34,881 nucleotides of DNA from Chloroflexota bacterium. Lineage in GTDB: Bacteria; Chloroflexota; Anaerolineae; Anaerolineales; DRMV01. The notes under the pieces were generated by a model. That model searched no databases. It saw only the letters and a program-made list of their open reading frames with translations, and was not told where the DNA came from. The DNA lies in assembly GCA_013154225.1 (NCBI GenBank), contig JAADCW010000009.1:1-34881 (forward strand). The letters are read 5' to 3'. The number at the start of each line of letters is the position of its first letter. Position 1 is the stretch's first letter. The translations under genes were made by a program, and so were the position numbers. Of this stretch, positions 28,154-34,705 are shown in pieces.

Positions 28154-29458
28154 TTAGCCTTCTTCTTTGACGATTTCTTCCAGCATGGCCGTGGTGACCG
28201 ACTTCGGGCGTTCGATGGGGTGCCCGAGCGCGCGGGCCCACACGGTGTTGGCGGTCACGCCCAGGGAGCGGCCCACGCCAAACATCACGGTGTAGAAGTC
28301 GGATTCGGTCACGCCGTAGTGCTGTTGCAGGGTGCCGCTCAGCGCGTCCACGTTGGGCCACGGGTTCTTGGCCTTGCCGTGTTCCTTCAGCACATCGGGA
28401 ATGACCTCGTAGGCCACCTTCGCGGTCTGGAACAAGGGATCGTCGGGCATGTGTTCCAGCGCGAACTCGAACTGCGCTTTGTAGCGCGGGTCGGTGCGGC
28501 GCAGCACCGCGTGGCCGTAGCCGGGGATGACCTGGCCGCTGTTCAGGGTATCCCACGCGTATTTGCGCATTTGCTCGTGGGTGGGCACGCCGCCGAATTC
28601 GTCCATCACGCCCTTGAGCCAGTAGAGGCAGTTTTGGTTGGCCAGGCCGTGCAAGGGGCCAGCCAGGCCGTCCATGGCCGCGGAGAAGGCGTAATAGATG
28701 TCGGAAAGCGCAGACGACACCAGGTAGGTGGTGTGCGCGCTGACGTTGCCGCTCTCGTGGTCGGAGTGGAGGATGAAGTACAACCGGCTCAAGTTGCGGT
28801 AGTCTTCGGTGTCAATGCCCATCATGTACGCGAAGTTCGCGCCCCAGTCCAGGTCGGGGTTGGGGGCAATGAATTTGCCGTCTTTGTATTTCAGGCGGTA
28901 GATGTAGGCCGCGATGGCGGGCAGTTTGGCCGTCAAATTGAGGACGTCTTCCAGCATGGGGTCCCAGAAGTCGGCCTTCTTCAGCCCTTCCTTGTATTTC
29001 TTGGCGAAAATGGAAGTGGGCTGCAGGGCCAGCACCGCGGTCGCGAACATGGTCATGGGGTGCGCGTCTTTGGGCATCGCCTTCAGGACGTCGAAGACGT
29101 GCTGCGGAATTTCACTGCGCTTCTTCCATTCTTCTTCCACCGAGAGGGCTTCTTCTTTGGTGGGGAATTCGCCCACCAGGAGGAGCCAATACAGCCCGCC
29201 GACGTAGGGCATATCGCCCTCTTTGGGCTTGGGCAGTTTTTCCAGCACTTCGGGGATGGTGTGGCCGCGGAAGCGGATGCCTTCGTAGGGGTCCACGTAG
29301 GAAATGTCGGTCACCAGGGCTTTCACGCCCCGCATCCCGCCCAGGATCTGGCGCATATGCACCTGGTCCACGACGACATCGCCGTGTTCCTTTGCCAGTT
29401 TGCGCTGGCGTTCACGCCATTCAGGGATGATGGCGGCAAGACGTTCTTTGAGCAACAT
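28154..29458 (-). CDS. gltA: citrate synthase, mitochondrial type
   Basis: This enzyme condenses acetyl-CoA and oxaloacetate to citrate, the entry step of the TCA cycle. The 434-residue sequence matches the eukaryotic mitochondrial enzyme rather than the E. coli GltA type: GGMRGVK and EGIRFRGHTIPE in the N-terminal part, HSDHESGNVSAHT near 231, then His270 (GPLHGLAN), His316 (GYGHAVLR) and Asp371 (NPWPNVDALSG). These correspond to pig His274, His320 and Asp375 with a constant offset of four. No allosteric NADH-binding N-terminal domain is present. The start has GAGGAGG upstream. The gene follows mdh by 72 bases that include a strong hairpin, so the two steps around oxaloacetate are encoded together. 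Confidence 0.95.
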   Translation of the reverse strand: MLLKERLAAIIPEWRERQRKLAKEHGDVVVDQVHMRQILGGMRGVKALVTDISYVDPYEGIRFRGHTIPEVLEKLPKPKEGDMPYVGGLYWLLLVGEFPTKEEALSVEEEWKKRSEIPQHVFDVLKAMPKDAHPMTMFATAVLALQPTSIFAKKYKEGLKKADFWDPMLEDVLNLTAKLPAIAAYIYRLKYKDGKFIAPNPDLDWGANFAYMMGIDTEDYRNLSRLYFILHSDHESGNVSAHTTYLVSSALSDIYYAFSAAMDGLAGPLHGLANQNCLYWLKGVMDEFGGVPTHEQMRKYAWDTLNSGQVIPGYGHAVLRRTDPRYKAQFEFALEHMPDDPLFQTAKVAYEVIPDVLKEHGKAKNPWPNVDALSGTLQQHYGVTESDFYTVMFGVGRSLGVTANTVWARALGHPIERPKSVTTAMLEEIVKEEG

Positions 29459-29489
29459 AGGGGGAACCTCCTCAGGGTTGTGTTGAGCA

Positions 29490-29523
29490 AACAGGGAAGG
29501 GCAACGCAGGTCCCTTCCCTGTT
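29490..29523 (-). promoter_or_regulatory. hairpin between mdh and citrate synthase
   Basis: Perfect 12-pair arms AACAGGGAAGGG (29490-29501) and CCCTTCCCTGTT (29512-29523) with a 10-base loop lie 8 bases after the mdh stop. On the minus strand only three T's follow. It may be a partial terminator that lowers citrate synthase expression relative to mdh, or an RNA-processing or 3'-end-protecting element. Confidence 0.6.
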
Positions 29524-29530
29524 GTGGTGG

Positions 29531-30466
29531 TTAAATCAGGCCGAATTCGGTCAGTTTGGCTACATTGGATTTCACATGATCGGCCGATTTCTTGAACGCG
29601 GCCATTTCCTCTTCGTTGAGGTCGTATTCGATGACCTTTTCCACGCCCTTGCGGCCCAGCATGGTCGGCACGCCGATGAAGATGTCGTGCATGCCGTATT
29701 CGCCATCCAGGTAGGAAGTGGCGGGCACGATGAGGTGCTTGTCTTTGATGATGGCTTCGGCCATCTGCGCCAGGGCTGCCGCGGGCGCGTAGAAGGCGCT
29801 ACCTTTCTTGAGCAAGGAAACGATTTCGCCGCCGCCTTTGCGGGTGCGCTCAACAATGGCGTCCAGTTTCTCTTTGGGGAGGTATTTCTCCAAGGGAACG
29901 CCCGCGATGTTGGAGTGGCGGGTCAGGGGCACCATGTCGTCGCCGTGGCCGCCGAGCACGTAGCAGTGGATGTTTTCCACGCTCACGCCGGTTTCCATCG
30001 CGACGAAGGCGCGCATCCGCGCGGAGTCCAAAATGCCCGCCTGGCCAACAACACGGTAGGAAGGCAGACCGGTGACCTTCCAGGTCAGGTAGGTCATGAC
30101 GTCCAGGGGGTTGGTGAGCACAATGTAGATGGCGTCGGGGGATTGTTCCTGGGTTTTGCGCGCGACGTCGGCCACGATTTTGGCGTTGGTGACCAGCAGG
30201 TCGTCGCGGCTCATGCCGGGTTTGCGGGGCAGGCCCGCGGTGATGATGACAATGTCGGAATCTTTGGTGTCGGCGTAGTCGTTGGTGCCATAGATTTTGG
30301 CGTCTTTACCCACCACCGGCATGGCCTCGGTGAGGTCGAGGGCTTTGCCTTGGGGCATGCCTTCAACGATGTCCACCAACACGATGTCGGCAATCTCGCG
30401 TTCGGCCAACCAGTGCGCGGTGGTCGAGCCGGTCATGCCTGCGCCAATAATAGAAACCTTTGCCAT
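29531..30466 (-). CDS. mdh: malate dehydrogenase (LDH-like, NAD-dependent)
   Basis: This enzyme interconverts malate and oxaloacetate with NAD. It has 311 residues and belongs to the LDH-like MDH group seen in Chloroflexus and Bacillus. The nucleotide-binding glycine motif GAGMTG is at 8-13 and Asp32 (NAD-selecting acidic residue) follows. Substrate-binding Arg81, Arg87 and Arg150, catalytic Asp147 and His174 (GGHGDD), and Asn119 are all present. Arg81 at the specificity position marks a malate rather than a lactate enzyme. The start has GAGGAGG six bases upstream. The leader contains a 7-pair hairpin, CACAGCC/GGCTGTG (30495-30512). A weak -10, TATGAT (30539-30544), lies before it. Confidence 0.97.
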   Translation of the reverse strand: MAKVSIIGAGMTGSTTAHWLAEREIADIVLVDIVEGMPQGKALDLTEAMPVVGKDAKIYGTNDYADTKDSDIVIITAGLPRKPGMSRDDLLVTNAKIVADVARKTQEQSPDAIYIVLTNPLDVMTYLTWKVTGLPSYRVVGQAGILDSARMRAFVAMETGVSVENIHCYVLGGHGDDMVPLTRHSNIAGVPLEKYLPKEKLDAIVERTRKGGGEIVSLLKKGSAFYAPAAALAQMAEAIIKDKHLIVPATSYLDGEYGMHDIFIGVPTMLGRKGVEKVIEYDLNEEEMAAFKKSADHVKSNVAKLTEFGLI

Positions 30467-30603
30467 GGGTTACCTCCTCGGAAAACATTGATGACACAGC
30501 CAGGCGGCTGTGGGGTGCGAACTTGACCTCTTTTGTACATCATAATCTAATTGACAGGGCAGAGGTAGTTACACTTGTCACTTCCGCTCTGCTTCTGCCA
30601 AAC

Positions 30604-30632
30604 AAAAAACTCCCCTGAAGGCTCAGGGAAGT
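30604..30632 (-). terminator. terminator after the trxB pair, overlapping the trxB stop
   Basis: Arms ACTCCCCTGA (30609-30618) and TCAGGGAAGT (30623-30632) pair with one G-U, and on the minus strand TTTTTTGTTT follows. The right arm contains the stop codon of the downstream reductase. Confidence 0.85.
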
Positions 30633-31561
30633 TTTTCTGTGTCTTCTAAAAAGTGAATGGCTTCCATCGCGGCGGCCGCGCCCATACCTGCCGATGTGAT
30701 CACCTGGCGGTAGCGGCTATCGGCAACTTCACCCGCGGCAAACACGCCCGGGATGTTGGTGTGCATGTGTTTGTCCACTGCGATATAGCCGCGTTCGTCC
30801 AGGGTGAGTTGGCCTTCAAAGAGGTCGGTGTTGGGATGGTAGCCAATGAAAATGAAGACGCCCGCGATGGGATGTTCCCGCTCTTCGCCCGTGGGCACGT
30901 GGCGCAAGCGCACGCCTTCGACCATGTCTTCGCCCAGGATTTCGGTGACCACGGTGTCCATGAGGAAGCGGATTTTGGGGTGTTCGCGGGCGCGTTTTTG
31001 CAGCAAGGGGCCAGCGCGCAGGCGGTTGCGGCGATGCACGATGGTCACGCTGTTGGCGTAGCGAGTGAGGAAGAGGGCTTCTTCCAGCGCGCTGTCGCCG
31101 CCGCCTACCACCATGATGTCCATGCCTTTGAAGAAATGGCCGTCGCACGTGGCACAGTAGGAAACGCCCATGCCAATGAGTTCATCTTCGCCGGGAATTT
31201 CCAGTTGTTTGGCTGTGGCGCCTGTGGCCACGATGACGGTGTCGGCGGTGTATTCGGTTTTGGTGGTGCGGATGCGGAAGGGGCGCTGGCTGAAATCCAC
31301 GGCTGTGGCCGTATCGAGCACCAGCCGCGCGCCGAATTTTTCGGCCTGCTCTTTGAAGCGGTTGACCAGGTTGGGCCCTTCAACGCCTTCGGGAAAACCC
31401 GGATAGTTTTCGACGATGTAGGTGATGGCGACCTGCCCTCCGAGTTCGGGCCCGGTGAGGATGATGGGCGCCAGATCCGCGCGCGCGGCGTAGAGCCCTG
31501 CGGCTAAACCCGCGGGGCCAGCGCCTAAAATCAGCAGTTGCGTGTGTTCGGGAGACGTCAT
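30623..31561 (-). CDS. trxB: thioredoxin reductase (NADPH-type signature)
   Basis: A low-molecular-weight flavoprotein disulfide reductase of 312 residues. FAD motif GAGPAG is at 13-18; the redox-active CATCDG has Cys136 and Cys139; the nucleotide motif GGGDSALEEA is followed by HRR at 176-178, which binds the 2'-phosphate of NADPH. The usual GVFAAGDV is GVFAAGEV here, Asp to Glu at an FAD-contacting position, while the YRQ after it is kept. It lies 15 bases after the second reductase gene with GAGGG as ribosome site, so the two are one operon. No thioredoxin gene is adjacent. Confidence 0.92.
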   Translation of the reverse strand: MTSPEHTQLLILGAGPAGLAAGLYAARADLAPIILTGPELGGQVAITYIVENYPGFPEGVEGPNLVNRFKEQAEKFGARLVLDTATAVDFSQRPFRIRTTKTEYTADTVIVATGATAKQLEIPGEDELIGMGVSYCATCDGHFFKGMDIMVVGGGDSALEEALFLTRYANSVTIVHRRNRLRAGPLLQKRAREHPKIRFLMDTVVTEILGEDMVEGVRLRHVPTGEEREHPIAGVFIFIGYHPNTDLFEGQLTLDERGYIAVDKHMHTNIPGVFAAGEVADSRYRQVITSAGMGAAAAMEAIHFLEDTEKLP

Positions 31562-31576
31562 CGTCCCTCGTCGAGG

Positions 31577-32551
31577 TTATTTGTTTTGGGCTTGGAGATA
31601 TTCCCGGACGCCGATCGCGGCTTTGGCGCCATCGCCCACGGCCACGGCCACCTGAGCCAGGTTGCCGGAGCGCACGTCACCGGCTGCAAACACGCCGTCA
31701 ACATTGGTGCGCATGTGGTTGTCGGTGATGATGTAGCCGCGCTCGTCCAGTTCGACAAAGCCCTTCACAAAGTCAGTGTAGGGTTGATAGCCCACGTAGA
31801 TGAAAACGCCCTTGGCCGGGATTTCTTTGATTTCGCCGCTTTCGCGGTCCTTGACCACCACGGTGTGGACGAAATCGTCGCCTTTGATTTCCACGGCCAT
31901 GTGCGAGAAGTAGCACTTGACCTTGGGATGGTTGACCACCCGGTCTTGGAGCACTTTCTCAGCAATGGAGTAGGGCAGAAATTCCACAAACGTGACCGAC
32001 TTGGCGTATTCCAGCAGAATTTGGGCTTCTTGCAGGCCGGAGTTGCCGCAGCCGATCACCACCACATCCTGGTCTTTGAAGAGGGGACCGTCGCACGTCG
32101 CGCAGTAAGAAACGCCCTTGTTGGCGAATTCTTCTTCGCCCGGGATGCCCAATTTCTTGGGGCGGCTGCCCGTGGCCAGGATGACGGTGCGGCCTTTGTA
32201 AACCGCGCCGCCGCTGGTGGCAATTTCAAAAATGCCGTCGTCGTTTTTCTTCAGGCTGGTGACTTCTTCAAATTCGACGATCTGCGCGCCAAAGCGTTTG
32301 GCCTGCTCGGCAAATTTTTCCATCAATTCCGAGCCGTCAATGCCTTCGGGAAAACCAGGGTAGTTTTCAATCAGATGGGTGGTGGCGGCCAAACCACCGC
32401 TGGCTTCCTTTTCCAGCACCAACGTGTCCCAGCCATCGCGCGAGGCGTAGATGGCCGAGGTCAAACCAGCGGCGCCGGCGCCAACCACAACCAGGTCGTA
32501 AATTTTGTTGGTATCGGCTTGAGCACCGCCGTCGATGTTGAGTTGGAACAT
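31577..32551 (-). CDS. trxB: thioredoxin-reductase-like flavoprotein without the NADPH HRR motif
   Basis: A 324-residue disulfide reductase paralogous to the next gene. FAD motif GAGAAG is at 24-29 and redox CATCDG has Cys150/Cys153. The nucleotide motif GCGNSGLQEA is followed by VEFLPYSIAEKVLQD instead of HRR. That resembles AhpF-like, NADH-using reductases with an acidic residue at the start of the strand (Glu190). The FAD motif GVFAAGDV is canonical, but YRQ is replaced by LAQ. The N-terminus has about 17 extra residues. The ribosome site AGGAGG is strong. It may use NADH or another electron donor such as a ferredoxin-linked partner; thioredoxin as acceptor is not proven. Confidence 0.88.
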   Translation of the reverse strand: MFQLNIDGGAQADTNKIYDLVVVGAGAAGLTSAIYASRDGWDTLVLEKEASGGLAATTHLIENYPGFPEGIDGSELMEKFAEQAKRFGAQIVEFEEVTSLKKNDDGIFEIATSGGAVYKGRTVILATGSRPKKLGIPGEEEFANKGVSYCATCDGPLFKDQDVVVIGCGNSGLQEAQILLEYAKSVTFVEFLPYSIAEKVLQDRVVNHPKVKCYFSHMAVEIKGDDFVHTVVVKDRESGEIKEIPAKGVFIYVGYQPYTDFVKGFVELDERGYIITDNHMRTNVDGVFAAGDVRSGNLAQVAVAVGDGAKAAIGVREYLQAQNK

Positions 32552-32605
32552 GTGTTACCTCCTGATGGCAGTCTTTCCCGCTGGGGGAGATGGGCTTGTT
32601 GTCAC

Positions 32606-32637
32606 AGCGCCCGGGGGTATTATAACTCCCGGGCGCT
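32606..32637 (-). promoter_or_regulatory. perfect inverted repeat over the trxB promoter (operator candidate)
   Basis: Arms AGCGCCCGGG (32606-32615) and CCCGGGCGCT (32628-32637) are perfect complements around a 12-base centre that contains the -10 element. No T-run follows on either strand, which argues against a simple groES terminator, although a terminator without a T-run is possible. Confidence 0.5.
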
Positions 32638-32647
32638 TGTGAACCAA
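32619..32647 (-). promoter_or_regulatory. sigma70-type promoter for the two reductase genes
   Basis: On the minus strand TTGGTT (32642-32647) and a perfect TATAAT (32619-32624) have 17-base spacing. It lies between groES and the first reductase, allowing the pair to be expressed apart from groES. Confidence 0.7.
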
Positions 32648-32666
32648 CAGTTGCCTTGGGGTGGAA

Positions 32667-32948
32667 TTACTCTTCCACGATGGCCAACAGGTCGCTGGCT
32701 TCCATGATGAGGTGTTCCACGCCGTCGATTTTGATTTCGGTGCCGGTGTATTTCGGGTAGAGCACCTTCTGCCCCACCTTCACGGGGATTTCTTCTTCCT
32801 CGTCGCCGATAGCAATGACTTCACCGATTTGGGGCTTTTCTTTCGCGGTTTCCGGCAGCAGAATGCCGCTGCTGGTGCGGGGTTCTTCGTCTTCAGGGCG
32901 AATCAAAACACGGCTACCCAGCGGTTGGATTTTGATCTTGTCTGCCAT
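32667..32948 (-). CDS. groES: 10 kDa chaperonin GroES
   Basis: The co-chaperonin forms a heptameric lid on GroEL and assists folding in the cytosol. It has 93 residues with the usual N-terminal strand (KIQPLGSRVLIRP), a mobile-loop region (EEPRTSSGILLPE) and the C-terminal LIMEASDLLAIVEE. The ribosome site GGAGG lies before the ATG. groEL is not next to it; the downstream neighbours are the reductases. The promoter region at about 33009-33030 has two copies of a GTGCT-type element in direct orientation. Confidence 0.97.
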   Translation of the reverse strand: MADKIKIQPLGSRVLIRPEDEEPRTSSGILLPETAKEKPQIGEVIAIGDEEEEIPVKVGQKVLYPKYTGTEIKIDGVEHLIMEASDLLAIVEE

Positions 32949-32996
32949 AACGCTACCTCCACATTAGGGTCTTCTGGCGTTAATTTGCGCGCCGAT

Positions 32997-33025
32997 TTGA
33001 CAGTTTTTTAGAGCACTCCTATTTT
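32997..33025 (+). promoter_or_regulatory. sigma70-type promoter for the CBM9-like lipoprotein (distal)
   Basis: On the plus strand a perfect TTGACA (32997-33002) and TATTTT (33020-33025) are 17 bases apart. This would give a leader of about 140 bases. It overlaps the groES -10 on the other strand (33021-33026). Confidence 0.45.
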
Positions 33026-33030
33026 AGCAC
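33021..33030 (-). promoter_or_regulatory. extended -10 promoter for groES
   Basis: On the minus strand TGC-TAAAAT is an extended -10; the -35 is poor. The element GAGTGCT lies just downstream (33011-33018 region), and GTGCTAA overlaps the -10. These look like CIRCE half-sites but are direct, not inverted. Confidence 0.45.
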
Positions 33031-33064
33031 AAGGGAAGGGCGGCGTAGCCCCCTTGGAGGATTT

Positions 33065-33112
33065 CTAACAAATCTCTAACAAGCCACGTTGGCAGGATTT
33101 TTGCAGTACAAT
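33065..33112 (+). promoter_or_regulatory. direct-repeat box and proximal -10 for the lipoprotein
   Basis: CTAACA-N5-CTAACA (33065-33081) is an 11-base-period direct repeat like those bound by OmpR/PhoB-class regulators. It lies about 25 bases upstream of TACAAT (33107-33112), which has no -35 of its own. The ribosome site GGAGG and ATG 33173 follow. Confidence 0.4.
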
Positions 33113-33172
33113 GAAGACAACGGTGTGCTTTTGGCACACGGCTTGCAGCCCCGAGGGGCGAGGAGGTAGATT

Positions 33173-34129
33173 ATGCGAAGTTTCAAGAAGCAATCGTTTG
33201 TGATTTTGGCCGCGGCGTTGTTGGCGCTGGTGGCTTGCCGCCTTCCTGGAGCCAGCGCGCCCACGCCGATTGTCTTCCCAACGCCGAATTTGACCATGAC
33301 CGCGCTCTACAACCCCGACCAGGGGATCCCGCCCACGGCCACGCCGGTGTTGCTGTTCCCCTCGGCAACGCCTGGCACGACGGTGCAGCAGCCTTCGCCC
33401 ACGGCCGCGCCGGTGCTGATCCCCACGGTCACGCCCACGCCCGAAGCCACGGCCACAGCCCGCCCTGCCACGCGGCCTGGCCCTGTGGTCAAGGCCCCCT
33501 TGATGTGGGTCGCGCCTAACAACATTGACGGCAATTTGGGCGATTGGCACAATGATGTGACTTACCCCATCAACAACGTGGTGTATGGTGCGGCCAATTA
33601 CACCGGTGCCAGCGATGTCAGTGGCGAGTTCCGCATTGGGTGGGATTATCGCGCCCTGTATATCGGTGTGCGGGTGATTGACGACCATGTGGTGCAGACC
33701 CAGCACGGGGCGTACATCTACAAAGGCGATGACGTGGAAGTGCAGTTGGATACGGATTTGTACGGCGACTTTTACGTCAACGCCATCACTGCCGACGATT
33801 ATCAGTTGGGCTTTTCGCCTGGTGTGCCGCCCGGCACCTCGCCTGAGGCCTATTTGTGGTATCCCTCGGGCAAGGCTGGCGTGCCTGCCGGCGTGCAGGT
33901 GGGCGTTGCCATGTTGAGCAATGGCTATGTGTTGGAAATTGCCATCCCCTGGTCGGTTTTGGGCATCAAGCCCAGGAAGGGCATGGAGATGGGCTTCGCC
34001 ATTTCCATCTCGGACAACGACAACGCCACCCTGGCCGTGCAGCAGACCATGGTTTCCAACGATCCGTACCGCAAGTTGACGGATCCTACGACTTGGGGCA
34101 CGCTGGTGTTTTACGATCCTGGCAAGTAA
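33173..34129 (+). CDS. lipoprotein with a CBM9-like carbohydrate-binding domain
   Basis: A 318-residue exported protein. A positively charged start and hydrophobic stretch end in the lipobox LVAC with Cys22, so it should be lipid-anchored on the outside of the cytoplasmic membrane. Residues about 30-105 are a Pro/Thr/Ala-rich linker. From about 112 the domain begins with IDGNLGDWHN and continues with strands typical of the carbohydrate family 9 (CBM9-like) fold: WDYRALYIGVRV, GDDVEVQLDTD, VLEIAIPWSVLG. A catalytic domain is absent, so it probably binds a sugar or cell-surface glycan. GGAGG lies 8 bases before ATG 33173. The CBM9-like fold is also used by non-carbohydrate proteins, so the ligand is inferred. 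Confidence 0.82.
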   Translation: MRSFKKQSFVILAAALLALVACRLPGASAPTPIVFPTPNLTMTALYNPDQGIPPTATPVLLFPSATPGTTVQQPSPTAAPVLIPTVTPTPEATATARPATRPGPVVKAPLMWVAPNNIDGNLGDWHNDVTYPINNVVYGAANYTGASDVSGEFRIGWDYRALYIGVRVIDDHVVQTQHGAYIYKGDDVEVQLDTDLYGDFYVNAITADDYQLGFSPGVPPGTSPEAYLWYPSGKAGVPAGVQVGVAMLSNGYVLEIAIPWSVLGIKPRKGMEMGFAISISDNDNATLAVQQTMVSNDPYRKLTDPTTWGTLVFYDPGK

Positions 34130-34152
34130 TGCTTCGACATTGGCGCAAAACC

Positions 34153-34190
34153 AACGGCGGCTCACCTTTAGGCGAGCCGCCGTTTTGTTT
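34153..34190. terminator. terminator between the lipoprotein and CBS genes
   Basis: Eleven-base arms AACGGCGGCTC (34153-34163) and GAGCCGCCGTT (34174-34184) form the stem. On the plus strand TTTTGTTT overlaps and follows the right arm; on the minus strand GGTTTTG follows. It can serve both convergent genes. Confidence 0.85.
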
Positions 34191-34204
34191 CGGAAGCGAG
34201 CGTT

Positions 34205-34654
34205 TTAGGTGGTGACGCCGTGGTCGCCGGTGATGTAGCCTTCCAGATGCGAGATGAGGTGTTCCTGGTTTTCGATCACGGCTTTGACCACGTCACCGAT
34301 GGAAATCACGCCCACGACTTTGCCGTTTTCCACCACCGGCAAATGGCGGATGCGGTAGCGGGTCATCAATTCCATTGCGTCGTCAATGGTGGCGCTGGGC
34401 TCGATGGTGACCACGTTGGTGGTCATCAGGTCTTTGACCAGGGTTTCCTTGGATTTGCGGTTGCGCAGAATACAGCGGCGGGCGTAATCCCGTTCAGAGA
34501 AAATGCCCACCAGTTTGTCGCCTTCCATGACCAGCACAGCGCCGATGTCTTTGTCGGCCATGAGTTCCAGGGCTTGATAAACGGTGGCATCAGGTGAGAT
34601 AGCCCACACCTGGTTTCCTTTTTTGTTGAGCAGTTGGCGGATGGTTTCGATCAT
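34205..34654 (-). CDS. CBS-domain-pair protein
   Basis: A 149-residue stand-alone protein with two tandem CBS domains (about 14-68 and 78-135), shown by DKDIGAVLVMEGDKLVGIFS and RIRHLPVVENGKVVGVIS. Such pairs bind adenosine ligands (AMP, ATP, SAM) and act as energy or ligand sensors. There is no attached enzyme domain. Between the domains is an RDYARRCILR segment, seen in this small-protein group. ATG 34654 has GAGGAGG before it; the frame is open to 34705 but without a ribosome site there. It follows miaA by 51 bases on the same strand, so co-transcription is likely. Its target is unknown. Confidence 0.9.
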   Translation of the reverse strand: MIETIRQLLNKKGNQVWAISPDATVYQALELMADKDIGAVLVMEGDKLVGIFSERDYARRCILRNRKSKETLVKDLMTTNVVTIEPSATIDDAMELMTRYRIRHLPVVENGKVVGVISIGDVVKAVIENQEHLISHLEGYITGDHGVTT

Positions 34655-34705
34655 GGCTGTCCTCCTCAGAACGTGGTTGTTAGGGGCACAAGTGGTAACA
34701 CGCAA

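Noticed and set aside
28133..30526. 797-codon open frame on the plus strand across citrate synthase and mdh
   Set aside because: Shadow of two certain genes; it also runs through their terminator and ribosome sites.
32606..32637. Plain Rho-independent terminator of groES
   Set aside because: The hairpin is strong but is not followed by T's on the minus strand and overlaps a good promoter; operator preferred, though not proven.
33001..33035. True CIRCE (HrcA) operator before groES
   Set aside because: The half-sites are direct rather than inverted and do not give the consensus nine-base arms.
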